Shown here one piece after another: positions 11,547 to 23,654 of a DNA stretch of 64,000 nt. A program made the position numbers and the translations under genes. The stretch spans positions 2,294,001 to 2,358,000 of the forward strand of contig NC_065872.1 of the NCBI RefSeq assembly GCF_933775445.1, read 5' to 3'. This DNA comes from Argentina anserina. Taxonomy: Eukaryota > Streptophyta > Magnoliopsida > Rosales > Rosaceae. The notes below the pieces were generated by a model that worked only from the letters and a program-made list of their open reading frames with translations, had not been told where the DNA came from and ran no database searches. Position 1 is the stretch's first letter; the number at the start of each line of letters is the position of its first letter.

Positions 11547-12589
11547 GTATTAATCCTTCGAATCTTGGATAGTCTCGACTAGCTTTAATTTGTGCTATCC
11601 TTTTCCATATGCTGCTTTTCTTTCTTTCCCAGCTATACTGTCATTGCTTCAGGTTCCAATCAATCTTTTCTGTGTGTTGGAGATGTCAAATCTGGTTGTT
11701 TTGATTACTGCATTGTCTAATTATTTGCGCATTTCGGATAGAAAATTAGAAAGCGTATCATATTTCTTAGATGATTACGAAACCGTAAATGTGATATTTT
11801 TAATACTGACCATGATCCCTTTAGTTGGTGAGAAATCAAATGAGGTTTGTTCCTGTCCTGCTCAACGTAGGATCGATCGAAAGAGTCAAGTAATTCTCTT
11901 TTCTGTTGTCTTCTGGGTTGAGTGTGATGGAGTCAAATATCAAGTTTGCTAAATTACCAAATCGTTGACGGCATACTCGTCTTGCAATAAACAGTGGAGG
12001 TCAGTGGAAGATATTCAGGCTTCGCATTAGAAGAAAGGATATGATCTCCAGCTTATTTATATTCTCATAATATTAGAGAGAAATGAAAAGTGAATAAGTA
12101 GTACAACAATTCAAGGAAGTTTTGGATTCCTTTCTGCTTCATCAAAAACTCAAAAGCATATAGAACTACTCGTGGGTCCAAAGTCGTCAAAATATCGACG
12201 CCAATAACAAAAGGCTCTCCTGAGGGGCTCCTCCCCAACCTCAAGTAGAGACTATATATGCTTATGCTGCAATTAACGGCTCTGATACTAGCTAAGATCT
12301 AGATAATATTCATCAAATAGGAATGAGAATATTGATGCTGGTCTATCCATCATCAACTATTTATCGTGCATGGCACGATTGTGATTGTGTTTGTCATGCC
12401 CACCCAACTCAAAAAAGGAAGCATAATGCCACACACCATTCACTATGTTTGATTGAGTGTGTTCATGTAACTATCTTGTCCACAAGTTTGACCATCATCA
12501 ACAGGGTATTTAAACTTTGATTACATTTTTGGGCTAGTATATTATTCAGCCCAAAATTGAGGCTAAAATAACTGACTGTAATATTGCAG
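11547..12589 (+). other. 5' UTR intron of the Serinc gene (inferred)
   Basis: A donor (CAG|GTATTAAT at 11546/11547) follows a CT-rich leader, and an acceptor (TTGCAG|GGGG at 12589/12590) lies 99 bp before the start codon. ORFs inside the interval (for example 11590-11952) have no domain-like features. Long leader introns of this kind are common in plant housekeeping genes. The inference rests on splice motifs only. Confidence 0.55.
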
Positions 12590-12688
12590 GGGGAGAAGAG
12601 AAACTGACAGAAACAGAAAGGAAGTGGTTGTTACTATTGGTTTTTGATGAAGAAGAGAACCTGAAGATTGAATGAATGAGTAGACAAA

Positions 12689-15361
12689 ATGGAGAGTGCT
12701 GCTCCAACAGGCAACTACGAGAGGAGCAATACGTTCAAGGTTGATACATGGTTTAGCCAATTCCGGAATGGCTCGAATCCATGGATGGCCAGATATGTCT
12801 ATGGTCTTATGTTTCTGCTAGCAAATCTTCTGGCATGGGCTGTCCGGGATTACGGAAACAGCGTATTGATCGATATGAACAGTAAGTAAAGATGTATGTA
12901 AACTAAGTTCTCTGTTGATGAAAGCATGGATAGTTTATGAGGAATGTTAAGGCTTGCTTTGTTGTGAATACAGGGTTGAAAGGATGTGATGGTGCACATG
13001 ACTGTTTGGCTACAGAAGGTGTTCTTCGTGTCAGCTTGGGATGCTTTGTATCCTTCTCTTTGTTATATATGACAGAGTATAAACATCTTCATAGTTTTAT
13101 GTATTCTGTGTGTCAATAGTTCAAATGTGAAGCCTTAACACATGATGATCAGTTGTTCTATTTCTCAATGTATCTTTCAACCGCGGGTGCTTCGAAGTTG
13201 AATGAGTCCAGAGATACTTGGCAATCTGGATGGTGGTCTGCTAAGATTTTCTTGTGGATTGCTTTCATTATAATCCCCTTTTTGCTTCCTTCGGCTATTA
13301 TAAAGCTCTATGGTTAGTGCCAAACTGCCAATTAGTCCGATTTTTAAAGCATATCATGAACTATTGGTGTCTGAATTCATTTCATTTATGCCTCTGATGC
13401 AACTCTTTTTGCAGGGGTGGTTGCACATTTTGGCGCTGGGTACCATTCCATCTTACTATCTTTATTTCATTGCAGACACCAAGATCTGTTGGATTTATTA
13501 TAACAAGTTTAAGTATTTTATTTTTCAGGGTATTTCTTCTGATTCAACTAATAAGCATAATTAGTTTCATTACATGGGTGAACGATTGCTGTCAGTCTTC
13601 AAAATCAGAAAGATGGTAAGAATTTTCTCAAATCACCAACTCATCCTTCTGTCACATAATAAGTTTCATGACTGTTATCAGTGTTATGTACTTCTTGATT
13701 AACTAGGTGAAGTTCTATATGTTTTTGATGAAACGTTGTAAAAGATTGAGAGGTCTCAATGAAAAAGTTATGTACTTTATATTTCAGTTTTGAGACACTA
13801 AAACAAATGTAATGTAGACACTATAACGATATTTCATGACTTGTATTTTGTGCCTAATTTGGTTTTTGCTGCAGCCAAATTCATTCAATGCTTATTGCAA
13901 CAGCTGCATATGTTGTAAGCTTAGTCGGGATCATAATGATGTACATATGGTATTCACCAGAACCATCTTGCTTCATCAACATTTTCTTCATTACCTGGAC
14001 ATTGGTACTACTGCAACTCATGACGAGCGTATCTCTCCACCCAAAAGTATGTTCTGCTTACAACTTTCCCATTTAGTTCATATAAGTTTTACTGCTGTCT
14101 GCCTGCTAATTGCCCCTTTTCGTTTTCTTTTTGGATCAATTACCCATCTGAAACAGGTGAATGCTGGTTTCTTGACTCCAGGGCTCATGGGGCTCTACAT
14201 AGTATTTATCTGTTGGTTTGCCATAAGAAGGTACGGGTACAATCTCTTTGTATTGTGCTCAAAGTTGGTTTATGACATTTGGTTCCTTCGTAGTTGTGAG
14301 GCCTCCACTTAAACAAGACTTCAAATTGCAAACCGAGCATTTAGAAAATGCGATACATTTGTGAGTTTAGTTTTGACATGTTAATCTGTTATCATGCAGT
14401 GAGCCAGTAGCAGGAAACCTTTGCAACAAGAAGGCTGAGGCATCACAGCATAGGGATTGGCTCACCATCATTGTAATACTCCAAGTCTTTTAGTATCCTT
14501 TATCCTCAATGATGATATTAGATCTTCACCTGAAGCAAATTAAAACACTCGTGTTCATGTATAATGTCCACTGTTTGCAAAATATGGGTTCGTCAACTTG
14601 TATCGCGAAAAATTCATGCTTTATATATCATCTCACACAAGAATGTGACAACGCTTCGCTTGTTTGCAGAGCTTTGTAATTGGTGTGCTTGCAATGGTTA
14701 TAGCAACATTCTCAACGGGTATAGACTCTAAATGCTTTCAGGTCTGCTTTACTGCCTTAACAACTTTTTCAGTTCATCATGGATAGTTCCTTTGAAATGT
14801 ATCCTTGACAATGACAGACACTGCAGTTCAAGAAGGACGAGACTGAATCGGAGGATGATGTACCCTACGGTTATGGCTTCTTCCATTTCGTTTTCGCCAC
14901 AGGAGCAATGTACTTTGCAATGCTGTTGATCGGTTGGAATACTAATCACTCCATGAAAAAGTACGTATCAATCGGTAGATGAATGTAAATCGATTGATGC
15001 CTTTTAGTGCATGTGTTGTTGCAGTAATGCACCGAAGTAGACACCTTGTGTTTATGCCTAAATGTGTTCGATCTTTTTCTTATTCTCAATAAGTCACTCA
15101 CTTCTGCAGGTGGACAATTGATGTGGGATGGACTAGCACTTGGGTCAGAATTGTGAACGAGTGGATCGCTGTCTGTGTGTATTGTAAGTAGAACAAACAA
15201 ACCAATAGAAAGCAGCTCTGTTGTTTTTAGATGGTGTTATATATATATTTGGTAGTTGTTGCAAGAAATTGAAGTACTTGGGAAACTTCTATGTTGCAGT
15301 GTGGATGCTGGTTGCTCCAATTATTTGGAAGAGTAGACAAACAGCTGAATCCATCGTATAA
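12689..15361 (+). CDS. Serinc-domain (TDE1/TMS) membrane protein
   Basis: Coding exons: 12689-12881, 12974-13047, 13153-13312, 13415-13439, 13529-13615, 13875-14046, 14157-14230, 14400-14472, 14670-14741, 14827-14960, 15110-15183, 15300-15361. All borders are GT..AG and phases agree, giving 1200 nt and 399 aa. A leader exon ending at about 11546 is joined over a ~1 kb intron to 12590. The protein is a polytopic membrane protein of the serine incorporator family. Conserved stretches include ARYVYGLMFLLANLLAWAVR, LKGCDGAHDCLATEGVLRVS, SKLNESRDTW, ITWVNDCCQS, SVSLHPKVNAGFLTPGLMGL, DVPYGYGFFHF and the C-terminal WTIDVGWTSTWVR. About ten hydrophobic helices are expected. Animal members are linked to lipid scrambling and serine-lipid synthesis; the plant role is poorly known. 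A 25-nt microexon (13415-13439) is notable. No lesion is seen, so the gene looks intact. Confidence 0.93.
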
Positions 15362-16112
15362 ATTCGAAGACATTATGTGGTTGTACATACGCGACTCGAG
15401 TCTTGGCCTGAGAGGAAGAACTACTGTCATGCTCAAGATAGCAGCCATTGATGCCATGCATGAGCCACACCCCTGCCAGCCGCACTAGACTGATGAACTG
15501 ACTAATTCCTCCAGCAATTCAAGCCTCTAGGACTTGAGAGGGTTTAGAGCGCAAAAGAGCAGACAAGTCGACCAATACTAAAGCTTTTCTCCTTGTTACA
15601 ATACCTGAAGTGCATACACATATCACATCAATATCGAATACGTTGTACAATATTTTGGATCCAGTAATTTCATGTAGACACTGCTTTTTACACTATTTAC
15701 AGATTTTGTTTTGTAAATACTGTAGGCTAGGCCCATTCTGCAACGCTTCTTAGTCCAAAAATGTACGCTAGGCCCAAAAGTCCGACCCCAAAATTATAAA
15801 AACCGTTGAGGGAGCACCAGATTGGTTCAGGCCTTTTCAGTGTAGTTTGTAGTACTAGAATTTTGTTGTTTGGTTCACCTTTGATTTGTTGTTCGGAATA
15901 ATACGTTTTGTAACATCTTTTCACTTCGATTTCGGTTTGTTGCTTGTGCTTTATGTTCGGAGATTGATCTATTTGTTTGTGGGTTTCTAGAATAATTAGG
16001 ATTCAGCTAGAGTATAAATAATCACTCAGGCTTCCTCGTTGAATGACAACATGACCATGATCTGGTTTTGTAGAGTGATATGACAGTTTCGCATAACCAG
16101 TACATATGGGCG
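15362..16112. other. Serinc 3' UTR and short intergenic gap
   Basis: The first roughly 300 bp after the Serinc stop are probably its 3' UTR. The rest, up to the target duplication of the copia element, shows no gene. Confidence 0.45.
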
Positions 16113-16117
16113 ATTTG

Positions 16118-17119
16118 TGTTATAAAAAGCAGTGATATATTACATATATATAATTTAATAAGTTGAATTATAAATAATCAGAAATAAAGAACACGAAAAG
16201 AAATTCAACAAAAATACCGAACGATTTGTGATGGAAGAAATAGTCGAGACGTGTGTGATACCACACTGTCCTTAAGACGTTTACGCCTCCTCTACCGGTG
16301 CAAGGATGTTTGGCGCTTGTCTCCCAGGATATAACGACTAAATAATTCTAGAAAGTTGCACTACTAACTAGAACCCTCAACGAACTCGAAAGGTACCTCT
16401 ATCTATCACCAGAGAAGAACTAAGAACTTTGAGAGTGGGAGAGAAATGTGTTTCGAATGGGATTATCTTACAATGAAAGGATGGTGGCTATTTATACTGT
16501 GAGGATTTGCAATCAGCAATTAATAAGATGGCTGTTATAGAAATCAAAAAATTATAACATATATGAGTTACATATGTTACAAACATTGATTTCAATTCTG
16601 TTATAATTCTCCATAACACACAATAACTCAGTTGTTACAAAAGAAGAATTTGAACAGTCAAGAGAATTTGAAAAGTCAAAACCGAATTTTCGAAAATGCA
16701 AAAAGAATCTGCGTTCCGACCCTCAATTTGGTGTTGCATTCGTGTCCGCAGGTCGCACGGGCATACATGAGTTTCCCTTGCGACCTAGGATTTGCACCCC
16801 CCCTGCGCGTGCGCGAGAGGGTATAAGGGGGCTTGCACACTTTACAATCCATACACAATGGATTTTATATAAAGTCTTTTCAACACTTCTCTTTTCCAAT
16901 GTGGGACAAATACCTATCCCTCATTCTAAGTAGCCATCTTTGAGTGACAATTTCTTATTCACTCACAAACCAAATTACACAAAGAAACATATGATCTTGT
17001 AGCCCTCATTATGGAGAACTCAAATCTATGTTCATCTTTGATTAATTATAAGTTTAACTTAATTTAATTAATCAATTAAAATTTGGTTTTAAATGGTTTT
17101 TCCAACCATTTTTCCAACA
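16118..17119 (-). repeat. 3' LTR of copia element 1
   Basis: 1002-bp LTR, nearly identical to 21286-22284. A TATA motif (TATAAATA on the minus strand, about 16490-16497) is conserved in both copies. Confidence 0.93.
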
Positions 17120-17666
17120 ATTCCCCACATGAATGAAATTGGCCACCAAAGACTCGATAGAATTTGGTGATAGATTTCTACGGTTGAAACCTGCATAAGA
17201 TAAGTAGGTTTGACCCTTTGAACATTCCCTTATAAAAGTATGCTTACTTTACTAACTAAATAGTAGACGCGATGTCTTTGAACTATTCGTCATTTTTGTA
17301 AATGATAACATACTTTACACATGAGTCTCCCTCGTACACTTCGGTTCTCATTTTTGTGCCCATTTTGGCCATGGAACACACGTCTGGTTCTGCAAGTAGT
17401 TTGATAAGAGTTATGCCCTCATTAACTCCCCTAGAAGCGGCCCCACTTCTCTCTTGCATATGTGATCTCTTAATTAAGAGTAACCCGCATTACTCTGCTC
17501 GATTTCTCGACGCATAAGAATCATTAAAAGTTTTAACTTAACCTCATCCTTTACGGGTATCACTGGTTTTTATCTTAGGAATGGACTTGGGGAACTCCCC
17601 ACAGTGATCCGAACTAATCTTTATAGTTTGGTTTTCCCTTTTGAACCTAGATCTTGGGATCTCCAT

Positions 17667-18266
17667 TCAGCTAGGTTGGGTATCCACTGTAGTGATTTTT
17701 TTATTTCCAATGAGCTTTAGTCCCATTCCCTTCGATGATTTTTCAACTAACTCTCTGTTTAACCCTTTAGTTAAAGGATCAGCAATATTATCCTTAGACT
17801 TTACATAGTCTATAGAGATAACTCCAGTTGAGAGTAGTTGTCTAATGGTATTATGTCTTCGACGAATGTGTCTAGACTTACCATTATACATCTTACTCTG
17901 TGCCCTGCTAATTGCAGATTGACTATCACAATGTATACTAATCGCAGGCACAAGTTTTGTCAATCTAGGAATGTCTTCTATGAACTGGCGTAGCCATTCT
18001 GCTTCCTCCCCACATTTGTCTAGTACTACAAACTCAGACTCCATTGTGGATCTAGTTATAACTGTTTGTTTTGAGGACTTCCAGGACACGGCTGCACCCC
18101 CTAGCGTAAATACATATCCGCTAGTAGACTTTGAGTCTTTCATGTCAGATATCCAGTTCGCATTAGTGAACCCTTCTATAACAGCTGGGTATGATGTGTA
18201 GTGCAACCCGTAGGTACGAGTATACCTTAGGTATTTGAGTACTCTTCCAATCGCTTGCCAATGCAT
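17667..18266 (-). pseudogene. copia 1 RNase H domain
   Basis: A 199-residue open stretch with the plant copia RNase H pattern: [20 protein letters not shown], then [71 protein letters not shown] and [17 protein letters not shown]. The first Asp position (usually DADW) reads NANW, a likely inactivating change. It is separated from the polymerase by a deletion. Confidence 0.88.
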
Positions 18267-18269
18267 AGC

Positions 18270-18985
18270 TCCAGGATTACTCGTGTACCTACGGGTGATT
18301 AGAATTCAACATGTCTTTAGTAGACTTGATCATCTTATCGTGGCTCCCACCGATAAGCATATCATCCACATACAGACATAAAATGATATATCCATTTTCA
18401 GTGTATTTGATATATACACACTTATCACCTTCATTTATTCTAAATCCACTGGTGATCATGGCATTATCAAATTTCTCATGCCATTGTTTTTGGTGCTTGT
18501 TTTAAGCCATATAATGACTTAACCAATCTGCACACCTTCTTACTCTGAGAAGGAGCAGAAAAACCTTCTGGTTGTTCCATGTAGATTTCTTCTTCTACAT
18601 CTTCATTTAGGAAAGCCGTCTTTATATCCATTTGGTGTACTTCAAGTTTGTGCAACGCTGCACTTGCAAGTACCATCCGTATGAATGTTATTCTCGTCAC
18701 AGGAGAATAAGTGTCAAAATAAACCAAACCCTCATTTTGCCTATAGCCTTTAATAACAAGTCTAGCCTTGTACTTGTCTATTGACCCATCAACTTTTAAT
18801 TTCGTTTTGAAAATCCACTTGGAAGTCAAAGGCTTACATCCAGGTGACAAATCCACTAATTCCCAAGTGTGATTTTGCATGATGGAGTCAACCTCACTTT
18901 TGATTGCTTCTTTCCATAGAGGACCATTAATAGAGCTAACTGCCTCTTTGAAGGTACGGGGATCACTTTCAACCATATATGACAA
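18270..18985 (-). pseudogene. copia 1 reverse transcriptase
   Basis: RVT_2-type polymerase. Motifs in order: WKEAIKSEVDSIMQNHTWEL, SKWIFKTKLKVDGSIDKYKA, HQMDIKTAFLNEDVEEEIYM, EQPEGF and CRLVKSLYGLKQAPK. The frame then breaks near 18476. The catalytic YVDDMLIGG box is still readable on the minus strand around 18340-18375. A stretch between this box and RNase H has been deleted. Confidence 0.88.
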
Positions 18986-19399
18986 GAAGTCAGGTCCATA
19001 GGACTTTGCGGTCCTTGCCCTTTTACTTCGTCTAGGTTCAACCTCAGACTCAGATTCGGACTTCGACTCCGATTCTTGATCCTGAGCATCATCAGTTTCG
19101 GCTCGGTTGTCTTCACGTGCCCATTTAGAAGAATTAAATTCCTCTCTAGACTTTCATGGAAATACATTTTCAAAGAAAGATGCATTTCTCGATTCCATTA
19201 TCGTATCCTTATGAATTTCAGGAATATTCGAATCGTGGGCTAAGAATCGATAAGCCGAACTGTTATGTGCATATCCAATAAAGATGCAATCACTGTTTTA
19301 GGCCAATTCTTCACCTTTTTAGGTTTATGAATTTTCACTTTTGCTAAACATCCCCATACTTTTAAGTATTTGTAGGATGGTTTTCTCCCTTTCCATAAC

Positions 19400-19930
19400 T
19401 CATATGGAGTTTTTCTCTTCTTTCCTTTTGGGCACCTTATTTAAAAGGTAATTTGCCGTGAGAATCGCGTCTCCCCACATGTTGGGTGGCATCTCAAAAC
19501 TGAGTAGCATAACATTCATCATATCCTTTAGAGTATGATTTTTGTGTTTTGCTACACCATTTGATTGTGGTGAGTATGGAGCAGTCCTTTGATGTATAAT
19601 CCCATTCTGAGCACAAGTCTCAGCAAATGGCGATTTATACTCACCCCCTCGGTCACTTCTTAGTGCCTTAATTTTCTTGTTGAGTTGGTTCTCAACCTTT
19701 TTATAGAGAATGAACTTCTCTATGGCCTCACTTTTGCATTTTAGCAAATACACATAGCAATATTTCGTGCTATCATCTATGAAGGTAATAAAGTATTTAT
19801 TATTCCCTCTAGATACCGTTGATTTTAAATCACACACATCTGTATGAATCAGATCAAGGGATTCATTGTTTCTTTCAATACTTTGGAAGATGATCTAATC
19901 AGTTTTGTCTCTACACAAGTTCACACTTGT
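19400..19930 (-). pseudogene. copia 1 integrase core (catalytic Glu substituted)
   Basis: The rve integrase core is recognisable: FITFIDDSTKYCYVYLLK (first Asp), LRSDRGGEYKSPF (second Asp), then SPQSNGVAKHKNHTLKDMMN. In active copia integrases the last motif reads NGVAERKN; here the catalytic Glu is Lys, so the D,D(35)E triad is broken. Only about 200 bp separate gag from this segment, so the protease and most of the GAG-pre-integrase part are lost. Confidence 0.85.
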
Positions 19931-20143
19931 GCATGTTAATTGACATATATTATATTCTTCACTACCATAAATTAGGAAGACTCATATATGTGTAATAACT
20001 AGTTTTTGACAATAAACAATCCACCACCCATGGCTCTATGTCAATTTCAGATAAAACACATTTGTCAACACAGAGTTTTATACTCATAAAACCCTTAAGA
20101 ACATACATCAATTTATTCGATAATTTCAGTTATGTTCTACAGA

Positions 20144-21179
20144 TCAATCAAAAAACTTGGCTTGGTCATACCATAGCTCTAGGTCATTTAGTCCCCAGTC
20201 ATAATCACTGACTTTTTCCATGCTATCATCTGATATCATACAACAGAGGTTCATGTCTGCAACCTCCTGAGTGACGGCTTCAATCAGGTTTGCCTCTCTT
20301 TTTTTGTTCCTCTTTGGTTTGTTGCAGTCCACAGACTTGTGACCAGTCTTGTCACAGTTGTAGCACTTGCCTTCAAACCTTGGCTTCTTGGAGATGCCTC
20401 CTTTCGGCCCCAGTTTGGACCCATGATACTTGCCTTTCTTATTTTTGGAACCTTGACCATGTTCCATCATGTTTGCCTTGGCAGAGACATCATTGATCCA
20501 TGCTTTCTTTTTGGATCCTCGGTTGTCTTCCTCAATGCGAAGTCTAACCTCTAGATCCTCCATGGTCATTTTCTTTCGCTTGTGCTTCAAATAATTCTTG
20601 AAGTCATTCCAAGCAGGTGGTAACTTTTCAATAGCACATGCCACTTGAAAACTTTCACCTAGTTGCATTCCTTCAGCGTGAATCTCATGCAGGATTAGCT
20701 GAATCTCAGAGAATTGACTCATCACAGTTTTGGAATCCACCATTTTATAATCAAGGAAACGGCCCACGATAAACTTCTTGGCGCCGGCATCCTCGGTTTT
20801 ATATTTTTTCTCCAAGGATTCCCATAGCTCCTTTGCCGTTCCCATGCTAATGTACACATTGTACAATGAGTCGGCTAGACCATTCATGATATAATTCCTA
20901 CATAAGTAGTCAGAATTATTCCATGCATTCACAACAGCAATCTTTGCTTGAATCGCCATGGTCATCTTCCTTTAACTCAGGAGCATTCTCCGTCAAAAAT
21001 CTTGCAAGATTCAGAGTGGTCAGATAAAACATCATCTTTTGTTGCCACCTCTTGAAATGCAAACCGTTGAACTTCTCAAGTTTTTCCCCATGGGATACTG
21101 AGACAGGTACAACGGGAGCAATAGGCACAGTTGGCACCAAAGGTCCCTTTCCATTTCCAGAATTTTCTCCGTTAGTCAT
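20144..21179 (-). pseudogene. copia 1 gag (frameshifted)
   Basis: Reading starts at MTNGENSGNGKGP near 21179, followed by a copia gag N-terminus (LEKFNGLHFKRWQQKMMFYL). A frameshift near 20960 moves to a second frame that carries the UBN2-type gag domain (IQAKIAVVNAWNNSDYLCRN, LADSLYNVYISMGTAKELWE). A CCHC zinc knuckle, CYNCDKTGHKSVDC, follows. Gag forms the virus-like particle and binds the RNA. The frameshift prevents a full product unless read through. Confidence 0.85.
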
Positions 21180-21285
21180 TTTTAGAAACTGAAACACACA
21201 CACAAGGTGTAAGTTTACTTGAAAAAATTCAGATAAATATCGAATACAAATTATATAAGCAATATCAAAGTAAACGTCTTAAGAT

Positions 21286-22284
21286 TGTTATAAAAAACAG
21301 TGATATATTGCATATATATAATTTAATATGCTGAATTATAAATAATCAGAAATGAAGAACACGAAAAGAAATTCAACAAAAATACCGAACGATTTGTGAT
21401 GGAAGAAATAGTCGAGACATGTGTGATACCACACTGTCCTTAAGACGTTTACGCCTCCTTTACCGGTGCAAGGATGTTTGGCGCTTGTCTCCCAGGATAT
21501 AACGACTAAACAATTCTAGAAAGTTGCACTACTAACTAGAACCCTCAACGAACTCGAAAGGTACCTATATCTATCACCAAAGAAGAACTAAGAACTTTGA
21601 GAGTGGGAGAGAAATGTGTTTCGAATGGGATTATCTTACAATGAAAGGATGGTGGCTATTTATACTGTGAGGATTTGCAATCAGCAATTAATAAGATGAC
21701 TGTTATAGAAATCAAAAAATCATAACATATATGAGTTACATATGTTACAAACATTGATTTCAATTCTGTTATAATTCTCCATAACACACAATAACTCAGT
21801 TGTTACAAAAGAAGAATTTGAACAGTCAAGAGAATTTGAAAAGTCAAAACCGAATTTTTGAAAATGCAAAAAGAATCTGCGTTCCGACCCTCAATTCGGT
21901 GTTGCATTCGTGTCCGCAGGTCGCACGGGCATACACGAGTTTCCCTTGCGACCTAGGATTTGCACCCCTGCGCATGCGCGAGAGGGTATAAAGGAGCTTA
22001 CACACTTTACAATCCATACAGAATGGATTCTATATAAAGTCTTTTCAACACTTCTCTTTTCCAATGTGGGACAAATACCTATCCCTCATTCTAAGTAGCC
22101 ATCTTTGAGTGACAATTTCTTATTCACCCACAAACCAAATTACACAAAGAAACATATGATCTTGTAGCCCTCATTATGGAGAACTCAAATCTATGTTCAT
22201 CTTTAATTAATTATAAGTTTAACTTAATTTAATTAATCAATTAAAATTTGGTTTTAAATGGTTTTTCCAACCATTTTTCCAACA
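21286..22284 (-). repeat. 5' LTR of copia element 1
   Basis: 999-bp LTR. The minus-strand TATA-like TATAAATA is at about 21659-21666, putting the transcript start near 21630. A 14-nt sequence in the downstream part (21439-21452) is the reverse complement of the bases just inside the element (21270-21283). Confidence 0.93.
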
Positions 22285-22416
22285 ATTTGGTTGTATAAAT
22301 CTTGTTGGTTTTCCTTTAATGTCAGTTGAGAATGTAGATACAGTAGGATTGGAAACCGGTTTTGTCGGATTTGATGTTAGTTACGTATTGTGATGATGCA
22401 TCAGGTTTAGATCTGC

Positions 22417-23639
22417 TTGAAGATGCCAGACCAGAGCAAGTATAAGGCCATTGAGGATAAGGAGCAGCGTCTTGTGTTTACTGACCATGCACGTAAACGC
22501 CTCTACACTTTGGACATTGTTCAGTACCTGAACAAGAATCTTGAACTTATGAGGAATGATAGAGTTGATGATGTGGATTATGTAGCAAAAGCTACTGAGC
22601 TGGACTTTGTTCGTCGTAATATTGGAAGTGGTTGGGTTCCTGTTGTGCTTTCCTGCAACAGCTTCTTGATGTGCAGGTTAGATTCTGGGTTTCATTTGAT
22701 CAAACCCTGCAACCAAGGAATGGAAGAAAGTGCCAAAGACACCACTAACAAACATGTCTTTTTCTTGGGAGCTATATGGGTTTGGATATGATGAGTCCAC
22801 TAGTCAATACAAGGTGGTTGAAGGGAAGGGCAACACCGATGGATTTGTGAAGTGTCTATACTTCCTTGACTGATTCTTGGTGAAAGATCGAGACTCTATT
22901 TCCCTACAAACAAACTCGTGTTTGTAGGAAGGATGTGATGTTGCTAAATGGGGCTGTTCATTGGTTGGTCAAGCGAGATGACTCCTTAGCAGGCACGGAT
23001 GCAGAGGTGGGCTGACGTTTGCTGCAGCCCACTCTAATTTTTCAAAAAAAAAAAACTCAAATTTTACATGTTAGAGCATAAGAAAAAAAAAGATAAGAAA
23101 AAAAAAAGTTGAAAGTCAAGACTCTTTCTCTCATTCACCGCTCCATCACTCCATGACTCCGCTCACTCTCATCTACCGCTCTCTCTCATCTCAGTCCTCT
23201 TCAATTCTTTGTCATTCTAAAACTCTAATCACTCTATTTGAAAAATCCTCATCCATAATCCTATTGATTAAGCAATCTCAGGTATATATCGATTAATTCG
23301 TATCTATTTCTCATATTAGTTTTTTGGATTTATTTGCTATGTTTTTCTAGGTTTTTCTATCAACACAAAGTACGTATGTAATTCATTTAACTTGAATCTC
23401 AGTTTTCTATCTTGTTCCAATAGGCGTAAACTATTATTTTCATGTTGAAATTATCATTGCTCTATTACGAAGTCTTTAAAAAAAAATTTGGACTTCGCCC
23501 AAATTTAACACACCCTATTATTAAATCATGGATCCGTCCCTGCGAGTCCTTAGTAATTATATCTGATTATATCTTTCCCTTTAGCAGAGGAAACCAGAAT
23601 GAAATAATGTGTGATATCGAGTGGAGATCCACATTTTAG
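22417..23639 (+). pseudogene. F-box protein fragment (FBA domain), interrupted
   Basis: The readable part resembles the F-box-associated interaction domain of CPR1/CPR30-like proteins: LVFTDHARKRLYTLDIVQYL, KATELDFVRR, SCNSFLMCRLDSGFHLIKPC. A frameshift near 22720 is followed by YGFGYDESTSQYKVVEGKGN in another frame, then LLNGAVHWLVKRDD at about 22935-22980. A 553-bp transposon splits it at 22990-23542, and reading resumes at about 23543 as SLVIISDYIFPFSRGNQNEI. The F-box motif itself is missing upstream, where the copia element ends. Intact members are SCF ubiquitin-ligase adaptors; this copy cannot make one. Confidence 0.75.
22990..23542. mobile_element. hAT-like non-autonomous insertion in F-box pseudogene
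   Basis: The ends CAGGCACGGATGC (left) and GGATCCGTCCCTG (right) are inverted repeats of the widespread plant hAT type CAGGGACGGATCC. Flanks are nearly the same: GACTCCTTAG at 22980-22989 and GAGTCCTTAG at 23544-23553, offset by one base from the element end, so the duplication is slightly eroded. The interior is AT-rich and non-coding. Confidence 0.72.
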
Positions 23640-23654
23640 TCCAAGACTCCCTTA

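Larger units (their letters stand above)
16118..22284 (-). mobile_element. Ty1/copia LTR retrotransposon, degenerate (6167 bp)
   Basis: Two LTRs of about 1 kb (16118-17119 and 21286-22284) begin TG and end CA and are flanked by the perfect 5-bp duplication ATTTG (16113-16117 and 22285-22289). All coding parts read on the minus strand in copia order: gag, integrase, reverse transcriptase, RNase H. A polypurine tract (ATGTGGGGAA, minus strand) precedes the 3' LTR, which starts TGTTGGAAAAAT. By eye the LTRs differ at roughly 20-30 of 1000 positions, so the insertion is relatively young, yet the coding region has frameshifts, lacks most of the protease region and has a substituted integrase catalytic residue. 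It is therefore non-autonomous. Confidence 0.95.

Noticed and set aside
11590..11952. 120-codon frame upstream of Serinc
   Set aside because: It lies in the inferred leader intron and has no conserved motif.
22990..23542. Considered as an LTR retrotransposon scrap
   Set aside because: Inverted CAGGGACGGATCC-type ends and a duplicated flank fit a hAT-like DNA transposon better.
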